Positions 46,205 through 57,894 of a stretch of DNA of 64,000 nt are shown piece by piece (the first letter of the stretch is position 1; every line of letters starts with the position of its first letter). A program made the position numbers and the translations under genes. The notes beneath the pieces were generated by a model. That model searched no databases, was not told the origin of the DNA, and worked only from the letters and a program-made list of their open reading frames with translations. The DNA is from Arcuatula senhousia (taxonomy: Eukaryota > Mollusca > Bivalvia > Mytilida > Mytilidae), in contig OZ020303.1 of NCBI GenBank assembly GCA_963971305.1, positions 32,848,106 to 32,912,105 of the forward strand, given 5' to 3'.

Positions 46205-48060
46205 AGCAACAATTGAACAACAACAAAAACCACACAAATAAAAGATGAAATGAGTATGTATGAGGTTATGCTAATACATTTTATAAGTTATGAATGGAAA
46301 ACAAATTTTAACTAAGCTTAGTGTCACCACTATAAAAAAAGTATAAGTCATTGAAGGAAAATCTATTCAGAGTCTGTGTCACTAATACACTCTTTAATCC
46401 TTCATACGTATTGTCCATCTGCAGAAGGACATTCTTTTCTGGTGACAGACACAACACAAGCTGGCAGCAAAACACGATGTTTTCTTCCTAAAGGTAGACA
46501 TATTCTGACCCAACATACAAACTGTCTGCATGCCATAAGTCTGTTCTGGCTGCAATTAAGATTGTAAAATCAAATAAATGAATCTAATGTATTTAAAAAG
46601 TGGTATCTAAAGTTACCTTGCCTTTACATTATTACTTCCTTGTTTTGTACTGTTAACTTTTTGTTGGCTAAGAATATATATAACTTTTGTTTGACGGGTC
46701 AAGAAAAACTCAATGTTTTCAATCAGTGAAATCTTCGGCAATACCTTATCACTCTGAAAAAAAAAGTAAACGTCTATTCATATACCTCATATATATATAT
46801 TCAGACGTCTGGTGCTCTCCCCCTGTGGCGTTTGTACCACAAGAAACTAATATAACTAGTTTTCAGCACAACCGCGGGTTTAAACAAACTATCTTGAAGT
46901 CGTGGTTGCACCAGGGTTGAAGATATCGGTGAATAATGTAAACTCGTGGCAGCATAGACATTCTGCGAGCAAGGGCATTGGCTCATAGCGATCGGAACAT
47001 TTGCACCATTGAGTGTAAAATTGGGTTGCTTTGAAATTCATTCTATCGATTTATCTCCAACTCTTCTATATACCGGATTTTTTCCTCCGTATATTCTAGT
47101 TCAAGTTGATGCCCCTCCTGACCCAATTCGACCAAATCTGCAGAACTAAAGCTGCTAGCAGACACGTCACTCACGTAATCAGACATTACAAATATTTAGA
47201 AGGGACATTGGTGCAAGGTATATTATATAGCAATTATTTTTCTCATTCTCTCGAAATTACGATTAATCTTTTACAAAACCAAAAACCTTATTAAACCCCG
47301 TTTAACAATCAGGAGACGAAAGAGTCTTTATGATCTTTATGAGGTGACTATTAGACATGCTTAATCCGTTAAACTGATAACCTTTCAAGGATCAGTTAAT
47401 CAGTTTAATAGCTGTCTAATGAGATTAAAAGGCCGGGGAAAAGGTTCACGTCGAATATACAAAATTCTTACCTGGGGCAAATTACGTAATCACCAATTTG
47501 CAATTAACACCTGGGATGTCTGGCCAGGTGACACTTTGTTGTTTTAAAAAGCGTGATTATCATATGAAAGGGAAAATTTTCAAATCATTTTAACGATGTA
47601 AATTAGAATAGAGTAATTTATGGAAAAGATTAGAATTATGTAGCAGAATTTTAATTATTATCATGATTTAATTATTTAATATTGATGTTTTAAAAAATCA
47701 TTAATTGAAAATTTTGTTCGCAAATAATGATGAAAATACTTTATATTTGAAAGAAATCTTCATAATAATTATGTCATTGCGTATCGGTTTATCGTTATTA
47801 AATATTTTCTTTTGTTTACCAATTAGACCACGCGTCACCACTGTGTTTTATTAAATATAATATCGATATCGATTATATAGCGTTAATCGGATAAAGATGT
47901 AATACACAGATATCCGGTCATATCCCACAATGCACTCGAGACCATCTCACTGACGTCACTGAGTTACTTTTGAAATCAGAAAATGCCAAATATCTCTGTT
48001 ATAAATAAGAATTTTTTGAAAAAAATTTGGATATATATTTTTGATGACATATTCTATCAT
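46205..48060. other. Intergenic DNA, nothing recognised
   Basis: AT-rich with short ORFs. A loose inverted pair around gataacctttcaaggatcag (47370-47420) is the only structure noticed. Confidence 0.45.
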
Positions 48061-48063
48061 TTA

Positions 48064-48837
48064 CAGTAGCGGATCCAGGGGGGTGTCACCCGGTGCACGT
48101 GACACCCCCCTGAGGTTCACAAATATATGGTTTCACTGGCACACTTTCTGTAATAAAATTAATTTGTATACAAAAGATAACCTTGATGGCTACTTGTAAA
48201 TTGCTAAATAAACATGCCATAGGTTTATTACGCTTGTGACAACACTCATTTCATTTTTTGTTAATTAGGTTCTTTTTATCGTTGATCTACTTGTAAAGTT
48301 TTAACATTAGCCATCTACGTTTCAATAATGCCTAAAAATCTCTTTTAATTTTATAATTTGTAAAAATCCTCAACTGTAAGGAGAAACGGTGTACATACAG
48401 CGCTCGCATATGTCGTTCTGCATGAATTCCAACATTCTTGGAACTGATACTGGTCAAAACTTTTAAGGACGATTATAAATTAATAAATTGCATATATGTT
48501 AGAAATAAATGAAAAATAACTTTTCCATATCAGACGAAACCTTGCTGCTCCATGAAACATTGTTTTCTTTGTTAAAAGAGAGTCGATATTTTTTGAAGTA
48601 CAAGAATCATCTAAAAACCGTCTACATGCCCTTTTACATATCTCACCAGGGACTTACTTTCTGGATGTAAAAAAACGGATTTGGTTTGTGAATTAGCCCG
48701 CTATAAATTGAAGTCAGTTGCATGACCTCTAGTTATACTCTAACAAAAGAACTGGATATGATCGACTTTACAATGGTAAGGTTCTATATTTTGTCATTTG
48801 GTGACACCCCCCTGACAAAATCCTGGATCCGCCCCTG
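48064..48837. mobile_element. 774-bp inverted-repeat DNA element
   Basis: Left end cagtagcggatccagg and right end cctggatccgcccctg are inverse copies. Both are followed inward by a ggggggtgtcac / gtgacacccccct block. ATTTA sits next to both ends. No transposase frame. The left end also holds a local hairpin with cacccccctg. Confidence 0.75.
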
Positions 48838-49734
48838 ATTTAAGACCATAAGTCAAAATTCGTGAATTTTCCCTTTAAGTCAATAAAAATAGAATTTGCA
48901 GGACACAAAATGCAGGATATGCATATTTCGGAGAGTAACCGCTCGTTAGCAAGAGAGAGGTCGCAAAGAATCGAAGAATTGCCGTAGAGCAAGAAAGGAA
49001 TATAGTTTAGTATTAGTTGCTTTTTCCCTCAAGCAGTGCAGATTCGGTTACAAATCCTAGAGATGAACATGAAATAATAATAATAAAAATGTTGAAAGGC
49101 GGATGGTAACACGAGACAATTCATGCAGGTAAACGAATTTTGACTGCCTCTGGAAAATGATGGGTCTTATAAAATGGGTGATAAAATGAACATGAAATGA
49201 TAATGAGAAGTATCTTGACAATCACTGGAAAAAGAATAACGACAAACGAGGGTTTGCGATTTATAGTTATTGTCATAGTGAAAGCAACATTATATAAGAC
49301 TTATCAATTTCAAATGTCAAAACACTTGAAGAGTAGATACAATGTTTATGAAGATGGTTAAGGTATTACTAAAGGCGTTAAATTTTACAAAAAAATGTCC
49401 CGGAGTACTGAAAAGAAACAGCCCGTTTGAACTTTTCTTTTGTATCTTCTCTTCTCTTCACGGTGTGGTTTCCGTGGTTCTTATTTTCTCTTGGACATTG
49501 AGATTGATCTCCAAGTTCGACAATTTTGTTATTACCTCTATTTATTATACAGTATTGACGACATTATACTCTTTGTTCAACTTTTCTGTACCATCAATAG
49601 TTTTTGATCTGGTTACGACTAAAATTGTAACGAATCGAGAAATTTGTTTCTATTGCACTGTGGCAAATAGACCAACACCAGCGTTAAGCTTGTCAGAAGA
49701 AGGTTGACAAAAGAGGACCTAAACCTGATGTCGA
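48838..49734. other. Intergenic DNA with repeat scraps
   Basis: About 49055-49240 contains reverse SINE-like tail words (gatgaacatgaaataataat). The 121-aa ORF at 49342-49707 has no recognisable domain and contains repeat-like phrases. Confidence 0.4.
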
Positions 49735-50215
49735 GTTAGGCCGCTTTGTCTACAAAGTGTCAAAGCGACTATGGTGTGTATCCCAGGTGGTTGGATGGGG
49801 TAACCCTGTCAAATTGAATGCCGTTGACGTCAGGCTTTACAGCACGGAAAACCTGACTGCAAACCATAGTGGTTCAGCTTGTTGGAAAAATGTTACGTCC
49901 CTCGCACGTTAAAAACCCCTACTGTTGGCCTCGTAAGAGTAACTCACGTAGGATACCCATACAGGAAGCTTAATTGTCAGATCCTACAGATCCCTCCTTT
50001 TTCCAGTGCAGTCAAAACTTCCATCACTGATTGGCCTTGTGTCCTAATTTACTCCACTTCAGCATCATTTCATGTTCATGTTATCACCCCTTTTATGTTC
50101 ATTTCCCTGACATAGCCGAATTTGTGGTGCTTAGGGATTAAACACTTGTTATCACCCCTTTTATGTTAATTTCCCTGACATAGCCAAATTCGTGCTGCTT
50201 GGGGGTTAAACAATG
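49735..50215 (+). repeat. SINE-like family copy with duplicated tail
   Basis: Body words (cggaaaacctgactgc, accatagtgg, acgttaaaaacccc) parallel the copy at 22852. The tail phrase ttatcaccccttttatgtt...ccctgacatagcc is present twice in tandem. Confidence 0.6.
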
Positions 50216-52080
50216 ACTAACTAACTAAATTGAAACAAGGGTTTTACTTTCCGTATTAGGAAATAATCTTCAGTTGTCGTTCTTTGTCAATCGATATTGA
50301 TTCTTAGAAGATCAATCTACACAAAAGAAGAAGCGCATGCAAGTACACTATCTTATGCACATTTCGTTTGATTTGAACCTACCCCTTACCCATGCATGCA
50401 TATTTGTAGATTTTTGTTATTTTTGTGTGTGTATTTTTATGAGGTATATCAAAGTGTTAATGCTAAAATCTTGTGATCCTCAAATGTCATCATTCATTAC
50501 ATCGGCTATATTAGCTATTTATTGATTTTTGTGCTATAGCATGTCGTAAGGCAGTGACCAACTTAATGTTATACAAGTAATTTTCCCATTCTTCTTAATC
50601 CTAGGTTATTATGGTTTTCTCCTTAATAGCATCTTTAATTAAATAGGGGTATATTACAGAATACGTTTAACGTCAAAGAGCACAATGCCACAAGTCTTAA
50701 TGCCTTTTAAAGAATACGAAAGAGTGAATTGCGTTCTAGCAAAAATAATTTACTTAATTGCTGTTGAGATTGTTTAATTTGTTTTGCGAAATCTCATTTA
50801 ATGCAGGGGTCATCAGTTTTAATGAAGTTGGGCTGGTTTTTTATTGTGAAAAATTTGTAGCGTCATTTTGCAGAACAAAACACAAAACTAATTATATGTT
50901 TATATGATTGCATTTTGCATTTTGATCAGACGATGATAATTCCATCATTTCGGTTATAACTTGACCAGGACAAAATGATAAAACAGGGATGATAAATGTC
51001 TGTTCTTAAAAAAAGAAGGCGTAGATAATTTCCAAAAAAGCCACCTTCAGTTGCTTAAGTAGCCATCGAATTCTTAAAAATCATACCTTTTATGGGCATT
51101 TAAACTCAAAGAATTAAAAATGAGGCAAAAGATGAATGCATAAAAAATTCAAATAACCACTTACGATCTAAATATTAAAATAAATAAAAAGAAAATGAAT
51201 TTAAAAACTATTAAATCAAAGGACTAACCAACCGCCTGAACATATTCACACCAAGTAAGGTTAGTTAGTTGACGTAAAAGGGTTTGGTATAATCTATGTG
51301 ACAATTCGAAGACAGTGCATGTTCAAACTTTTTACTTTTTCTAGGCAATACAAAAATAGCTAACAAAACCCAACTCTTGGTACATTTTATTTATTTTTCG
51401 TAAAACTGGTCGTCCAGGTGTATTTGTCAGAGATGATATTACGATATTTGAAAGGATTGCGAGTAAGCAACCACTTATTCAAACACCAGAGGTCGTTAGG
51501 GAGCCCAATTCTCAAGAAGTTTGATACATCACATCTGTGTTTTGTGTTACTGATTGATGCAAGTCTCTGGTATTTACGCTATTTTGAATGTTTATAACAT
51601 TATATTTACGCAAAATATGAGTAATGTTACGGTGATCCTGTTACTTTTCACACCGGCAATAAGAATTTGTAAAGAAAAAAAAAGAAACTTGCAATTGCAC
51701 CTAAAAAATCTAAAATATCGAGGTGTCGACAGAGGTCATTATAGGTTTCATGTTAACCTGACAAAACTAGCACCTCTCTTGTTACGTATAACATTCTCTC
51801 TTCCTAATGTATTGGACAAATTATTAGATATTCAAGGACAGTAAGCTTTTGCCCATCCTAAAAATTACTAGATGGTGTTGTTATCGAAAGAAAAAACTGC
51901 ATAAAATGCAGTGTCTTGAAAGAGGAACAAATAAATTATAAACATAAAATTCCGCGCATGAGGTAACCATAATCGGAATTTTTGTACTTGACCATTTCAC
52001 CATTGTTAACAAAGATGGCATATTTGAAGAATTAGTCGGATTATTCTTATGTAACAGTACACAGAACGTGCTTCTGAATT
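50216..52080. other. Intergenic DNA, nothing recognised
   Basis: AT-rich. The 96-aa ORF at 51554-51844 resembles nothing I know and has no supporting splice or motif evidence. Confidence 0.45.
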
Positions 52081-52081
52081 G

Positions 52082-53337
52082 TTAGCTCACTTGGACCGAA
52101 GGTCAAAGGTCCAGGTGAGCTATGCCATCACTTGGTGTCTGTCGTCGTCTGTAAACAATTTTCAAAAATTTTCTTTTCTGAAACTACTGAACAGAATTTA
52201 ATGAAACTTAATATGAATGATCATTAGGGTGTCCTGCACCAAACTTGTGATTCGATTTTTCATCCATCAAAAAACATGGCCACCGTTTCTAAAAAAAGAG
52301 CAGGGGGTAATGCTACTGTTTTTGGCTTGTAAATCAAAAAGTATATTAAAAGAAAGATGAAATCTGATGCCACCCTACTGCTTCAGCATCAAAACTTCTC
52401 CAAAAGTCTCCATTTGGTCAAACTTGTCAAATGATCCCTTATAAGGGTTGCAGCCCCTTAAAGGCAAAAAAAAATAGTGTTTTTGGCTTGTATAAATGAA
52501 AACCATTGCAGATAGAAAAAAAGCTGTTGCTTGCTTAAATGTTCAGCTCATTTAGCTCTACAAAAGTCTCCTATAGGTCAAATTTGTCACAGCCCTTTAT
52601 AACTTTTGCAGATAGAGAAAAGCTTTTGCTTGCATAAATGTTTAGCTCATTTAGCTCTACAAAAGTCTTCATAGGGTCGAAGTTGTCAGATGACCACTTA
52701 TAGGGGTTAAAGCCCCTTAAAGGCGAAAAGTAGTGTTTTTTGCATATAGAATGAAAACTATTGCAGATAAAGAAAAGCTGTTGCTTGCTTAAATGTTCAG
52801 CTCATTTAGCTCTACAAAAGTATTCATAGGGTCGAAGTTGTCAGATAACCCTTCATAGAGGTTACAGCCCCTGAAAGGCAAAAAAATAGTGTTTTTTTTT
52901 TACTATAGAATGAAAACTAATGCAGATAGAGAAAAGCTGTTGCTTGCTTAAATGTTCAGCTCATAAAGCTCTACAAAAGTCGTCATAGGGTCAAAGTTGT
53001 CAGATGACCCCTTATCGGGGTTACAGCCCCTTAAAGGCGAAAAATAGTGTTTTTGCCTATAGCAGATAGATAAAAGCTGTTGCTTGCTTAAATGTTCAGC
53101 TCATTAAGCTCTACAACAGCATTCATAGGGTTGAAGTTGTCAGATGACCCTTTATAGGGATTACAGCCCTTAATTTAACATGTTTTCATTTTTTTTGGCT
53201 TATATAATGAAAACTATAGCTGATAAAGAAAAGTGGTTGCTTGCTTAAATGTTCAGCTTATTTAGCTCTACAAAGTTCTTCATAGGGTTGACATCAAGAC
53301 CAGGTGACCGATTCAGGCTTCTGGGAGCCTCTTGTTC
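52082..53337 (+). mobile_element. Core-tandem-repeat element, most complete copy
   Basis: It has a palindromic head (agctcacttgg...ccaggtgagct, 52083-52120), a unique part, then seven core units of about 140-160 bp (the second shortened to about 100) with ttgcttgcttaaatgttcag and agctctacaaaagtc. It ends with a small hairpin aggcttctgggagcct, then cttgttc. Terminal hairpin plus central tandem repeats recall bivalve Helitron/Helentron-type non-autonomous elements; this class is inferred. Confidence 0.75.
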
Positions 53338-54235
53338 AGTTAACATGAATATTGGACCAGCCGAAGTACTAGTCTAATTCTTGTTAGGCGGACCATCTTC
53401 TCCCCACTAACGTTAGTGGAGAACAAGCTGTATATCAGACAGCCTTGACGTGGGGAGATGTGTAACGAAGATGTGATGATGGTTTTATATAATGCTGTAA
53501 CATTATGATGTTTAAAGTCGATAAAATTAAGTTTTGCATTATATATATTTGTGTATTTCAGTTCTTTTTTAATTTTTTTTAAAATTGCGAAATTGATAGA
53601 TTTTATGTTTTTCATCTCTGATTGATACACCTTGAACATTACAATCACATGTCAACTTAAACGCATGTCTTCAACATACTTAAGAAACTAAAGAAAGAAA
53701 AAAAACATTTTGTCTTACTAAATCAAATCAGTGCAACAAATGTCTGCGAAAAATATTCGAGATAAGATGTGTATCGTAAATTAATTTTAATATTTTGCCA
53801 CCCATTGAAAATCATGCACAACCCAGCAGTTTTATGCATGTTGTTAAAACTTATTGTCATTAAGATTATTATCAGTACTGCCAGTCTCATACTGATTATG
53901 ACAGATTTCTATAAGTTTTTCTTTACGACATAGTATCAAATTGAAATTCCACTTGGAGAGAAAAGAGTGCAAAAAAGAAAATTGGTTAGAATGCAACAAT
54001 GCTATTGAAGTTCTTAGTTAACACAAAAATATACTATTCATTGAATTGCATCTTCATTGTCTGGTATCAAAACTAAAAATGGTTTTAAAATTTGTAGAAT
54101 GCAGCGTGTTTTTTTTTAACGTGTGCACAGTTTATAATAAAAGTATACTATTTTAATCTATAAAGAAAACCTAATTAGAAAATAGAGAGCACGGATTTAA
54201 ACCATCTTAAAAGATAATAATAAAAAAAAAAGAAC
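53338..54235. other. Intergenic DNA, nothing recognised
   Basis: AT-rich; a small inverted pair cttctccccactaacg / cgttagtggaga lies at about 53398-53412. No gene. Confidence 0.4.
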
Positions 54236-54372
54236 TTGAACCACGAGCAGCGCCTACTTGCCTCGTTGAAGGCTGCTGGCGGTTGTCCATTGAGTTTTTT
54301 TTTCTGAATTGCCGCTTGATTGTGGGCTGTGTCGCGTACACTTATTACTCATCTTATTATTTTCTATAGGAG
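54236..54372 (+). repeat. Dispersed repeat with cctcgttgaaggctgct, second copy
   Basis: Matches 22405-22535. It is followed directly by the 28-bp array. Confidence 0.7.
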
Positions 54373-54435
54373 ACTAACCATATAGTGGTGTCTATCTGTC
54401 TGTACCTGTTTTACTATTTTTTTATTGTACAATTT

Positions 54436-54812
54436 TGTCTTTCTATTTCATCTATTTTGTCACTGTCTGTCTATTTCATCTATTTTGTCACTGTCTGTTT
54501 ATTTCATCTATTTTGCCAATGTCTGTCTTTTTCATCTATTTTGTCACTGTCTGTCTATTTCATCTATTTTGTCACTGTCTGTTTATTTCATCTATTTTGC
54601 CAATGTCTGTCTATTTCATCTATTTTGTCACTGTCTGTCTATTTCATCTATTTTGTAACTGTCTGTCTATTTCATGTATTTTGTCACTGGCTGTATATTT
54701 CATATATTTTGTCACTATCTGTTTATTTCATCTATTTTGCCAATGTCTGTCTATTTCATCTACTTTGTCACTATCTGTCTATTTGATCTATTTTGTCACT
54801 GACTGTCTAATT
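54436..54812 (+). repeat. 28-bp minisatellite
   Basis: About 13 units of ctgtctatttcatctatttt plus gtcactgt, with variants gccaatgt and ctgttt. Because 28 is not a multiple of 3 and the unit lacks stops, all three forward frames stay open and yield the same 28-residue period. The three overlapping ORFs here are artefacts of this. Confidence 0.9.
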
Positions 54813-54819
54813 TATCAAT

Positions 54820-54995
54820 ATTTTTGGGTTTGGATAACTTTTCGTTGTTCAATACTTTTGGGTTTTGATCTTCCAATGTTTTGATTCAAATGCTGCTGAT
54901 GAGAGGTTCATCTTTGAAATATGCATATAAATATACAGCATAACCAAATTACCCGTTTTATACCCGTTTTGATATGTTTATTTATTTATCAATAA
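54820..54995 (+). repeat. Dimeric-element monomer
   Basis: gatcttccaatgttttgatt, caaatgctgctgatgagagg, acccgttttatacccgttt. It sits between the minisatellite and the claudin-like gene. Confidence 0.65.
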
Positions 54996-55133
54996 ATCTT
55001 GTCAGTAAAATGAAAACTTGAAAAATTATTTCTAGTGATCACTGTTCATGCTGCTTATCTGTATATCTGCATTCATGCTTTTTGCTGATGCCTATTTCAA
55101 GAAAAAAAAACACTATACTTTTATTATTTTCAG

Positions 55134-55179
55134 TCCTAAAATGACCGATGGCAATTGGTGGTATTTCCATAGGCAATAA
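55134..55179 (+). promoter_or_regulatory. Overlapping upstream ORF at the claudin-like start
   Basis: After the acceptor at 55133, an ATG at 55141 (A at -3) opens a 12-codon frame that ends with TAA at 55177-55179 and overlaps the main ATG at 55148 (C at -3, G at +4). Leaky scanning would be needed to reach the main start. Confidence 0.55.
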
Positions 55180-55358
55180 CTGTCTGGCTGCACGAGTTGC
55201 TCTAGGAATTTACCTAACTGGATTTCTATGCTTTTTAATTGGAATCGCAACGCCGAATTGGATACATGTGGAAAATGGCATACAAGGCGGATTATGGAGC
55301 GCATGTTACTATATTGCAAGTGATGGATGGCGGTGTAGTGACTATAAACATGCACCAG
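55148..55358 (+). CDS. Claudin-like gene, coding exon 1
   Basis: 211 nt, phase 1, donor CCAG|GTACGT. It encodes TM1 and the W-GLW-C-C first loop. Confidence 0.88.
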
Positions 55359-56644
55359 GTACGTTTTTATGAAGCAGTCTCTGTAAGAATTGTACATATT
55401 GTAATTTTTGTAAAAGGTTAAAATAAAATAAAATGGGCACAGTAACGGAACACCAAGAAAGGAAGGTTACACACAATACTTTAATACTGAAGATATAATA
55501 ATGATTATACAGAGAAGATAGCAGTAAAAATACACCCAGAACTATTTCAGTAAAATTAAATTGAGAATGTCTTTTCTTAATATTTCATTTTAGAATTTAT
55601 ACCAGCGACCCAAGCATTGGCCATTACTACGCTGCTATTTTTCATAATAGAGTTTTCTATACTGGTGACTGTCATCATTCTAGTACTCAGAAATGTTAGT
55701 TTTGGAAGGTTTTGGAATCCCAAAAATATATCATTAGTTTCTTCGCTAGTGACATTTTCAGCAGGTAGGATCGATTACTAAAATTAAATATAAAAAGTTT
55801 AAAGGGTCAAAGAACATGAGATTTCGCCTGGATATACAATTTTGTGACCTGTAATAGTTTTTGATGTAATACAATTTTGTCTTAAGTTTGATGAAACACA
55901 ATTTTGTCACCTGTAATGGTCTTTGATGAAATACAATTTTGTCACCTGTAATAGTCTTTGATGAAACACAATTTTGTCACCTGTAATAGTATTTGATGAA
56001 ACACAATTTTGTCACCTGTAACAGTCTGATGAAACACAATTTTGTCACCTGTAATAGTATTTGATGAAACACAATTTTATCACCTGTAATAGTCTTTGAT
56101 GAAACAATTTTGTCACCTGTTATAGTCTTTGATGTAATATTTTGCATATATTTATGTTTTACTGTGTTCATTATTGTGTACTTTTTGCTTTTAAGATTTT
56201 GACATGTGATCATCTAATTTTTTTATACCTAAAACACTGAACGTGTGTCGATAAACATTTAAAAAACGCCTGTCTTGTAGTTCTTGAGCAAATCATTCTT
56301 TAAAAGCATATAAACGTCTTTCGCCTGACAGTTATTTTTTTCTTATGAATTGATGTATTGAAACAATTACATTTTACATTTAAATTTCAGGTTGCTTCAC
56401 CCTTATGACATTAATTGTTGTCGCCATAAAGGGCAAAGACTACATTTTGGAAATCAGAGGAGATCATTATGTACTTTTTACCTACGAACATAGTGGCATC
56501 GACATGACGGGTACTTATTCTGTTGGGTGGTCCTTTGGTGTTACAGTTTTGTCGGCCATCATTACATTCGCATCGTTTTCTTTGTTTATTTTTGAATATA
56601 GACTGTTACAGACACAAATACCCGTTCCTGTAGAAGATTCATGA
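55148..56644 (+). CDS. Claudin-like four-transmembrane protein (3 coding exons)
   Basis: Exons 55148-55358, 55594-55764 and 56391-56644 join to 636 nt, 211 aa plus TGA. Four hydrophobic segments are seen (about residues 15-36, 74-98, 115-140 and 170-195). The first extracellular loop has the claudin/PMP22 signature W38, G48-L49-W50, C53 and C63. Family members act in septate or tight junctions, or as tetraspan regulators at the plasma membrane. The ATG follows an acceptor (ttattttcag, ending at 55133), so a 5'UTR exon lies upstream. A poly(A) signal AATAAA is at 56843-56848. A second out-of-frame ATG lies 7 bases upstream (see findings). It could be a claudin-like relative (EMP or PMP22 type) rather than a junctional claudin. 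Confidence 0.88.
55594..55764 (+). CDS. Claudin-like gene, coding exon 2
   Basis: 171 nt, acceptor ttcattttag, donor GCAG|GTAGGA. It encodes TM2 (LLFFIIEFSILVTVIILVL) and the first part of TM3. Confidence 0.87.
55836..56145 (+). repeat. About 35-bp minisatellite in claudin-like intron 2
   Basis: About eight units with gatgaaacacaattttgtca and cctgtaatagtctt. The array fills half of the 626-bp intron. Confidence 0.85.
56391..56644 (+). CDS. Claudin-like gene, coding exon 3 (last)
   Basis: 254 nt, acceptor taaatttcag, stop TGA. It encodes the rest of TM3, the second loop and TM4 (WSFGVTVLSAIITFASFSLF), with a short tail ending PVPVEDS. Confidence 0.88.
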
Positions 56645-56842
56645 TAAACTCTAGGGCTTGTTGTATTCCACAAAAAGTAAAAAAAAAATGGAATATTAAC
56701 TTTCAGTAGAAAGGTAATGGGGTATATACATGTATCTTGTTTTCCTCGATTTGTTATTAAAAATGACATTGTAACGATGTATAATTTTGACATGTATATG
56801 TTTACAACTGTTTTAAAATGACTGTTGTTTATTGTGTTTTGT

Positions 56843-56848
56843 AATAAA
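56843..56848 (+). terminator. Poly(A) signal of the claudin-like gene
   Basis: AATAAA about 200 bases past the TGA stop. This is the only canonical hexamer noticed nearby. Confidence 0.55.
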
Positions 56849-56954
56849 CTTTTTGTTAATTTTTTAGTTGTAGTGGTATTAGCACTGATTGAGTAAACAT
56901 ATGTGCACTGAAAGTTTTTGTTGTCAAATACATTTTCACAGTGTTTTATCACAA

Positions 56955-57178
56955 AAGATTATTTCGAAAAGGCGGGGTCCGTGGGGTCCTCTTCAAAAAG
57001 ACTAACTAACCAGATCTTACCGACCCCTCCATTTTTAATTGGTAATCGTCATGGGTCCTTATCCCAATTCACATCAATATATTTCGTGTTCATTTCATTG
57101 CCCTTTCACGTTCACCTCCCTGCTAAAACCGAATTCGTGCTGCCTAGAAGTGAGCCAATCACTAACTTACTTTAAGGG
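56955..57178 (+). repeat. SINE-like family tail fragment
   Basis: Words aggcggggtccgtgggg, tcatttcattgccctttca and cgttcacctccctgctaaa, then gaattcgtgctgcc, match the tail at 49990-50215. Confidence 0.5.
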
Positions 57179-57374
57179 GTTGATTGGTCAAAATTGCATC
57201 ATTTTTGTTTAAGTTCTACATAGAAAAAAAGTGGTACTTTTCTTTCCTTTTCCTTTAATTTTTACCAAAACTAGGTCTATTAACATGCCGGTGTTATAAA
57301 TCTTTAAAGAATTTTCATCGGTTGTTCCGTTAGAGTCTTCTGAAATAGATCGTGCGGCTCTTACGTATACTTAC

Positions 57375-57880
57375 AGCGGAACCTATCGAAAAGACCTACA
57401 GACGAGCCTATTACTTGTTGTAAGATGCCATTAATGGTCTTTGGATTTTGACGTCGGGTTAGAAGTGTTCAGACCACATAGCGATCAAGGTGTGTACCTT
57501 AAATGGCTGAAAAGGGTGGTCTTTGACCGCCGGAGGTTGCTAGTTCATAATACGATAAGCTTGACCGCTGAACATAGTTAACGAATGTGTGTGGAGGGTG
57601 CCACACTTCATGCATGTACAAGATCACTTTGCGGACAGCAAAGTAATGCAACACAGATAAGTTAAATCTTCTACTCTTAGTCTCTTTTTACGTCATCTGT
57701 TTCCAGTGATCTCAGTAAAACTTTTGCCTTTTGCCTTCCACCCACTCTCATATTTTCATCATCACTTCAGTATAAAATTCATCACCATTTTAAAGTTCAT
57801 CGCACCCTCCACACACATTGGTTAGCTATGGTCAGCGGTCAAGCTTATCGTATTATGAACTTGCAAACCCTGGCGGACAA
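57375..57880. repeat. Inverted pair of SINE-like copies
   Basis: A forward copy (57375-57795) is followed by an inverted piece (57800-57870). Its gcaccctccacacacat... and ...gcttatcgtattatgaac are the reverse complement of 57543-57601. The two could form a stem of about 60 bp with a 200-bp loop. Confidence 0.7.
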
Positions 57881-57894
57881 AGAATATATTAGTA

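Noticed and set aside
49342..49707. 121-aa partly hydrophobic ORF
   Set aside because: No recognisable family, no conserved splice signals, and it contains phrases shared with dispersed repeats. It could still be checked for transcripts.
54385..54884. Three overlapping ORFs of 77-149 aa rich in Phe, Cys and Ser
   Set aside because: They are the 28-bp minisatellite read in each frame. No start context, splice site or domain supports them.
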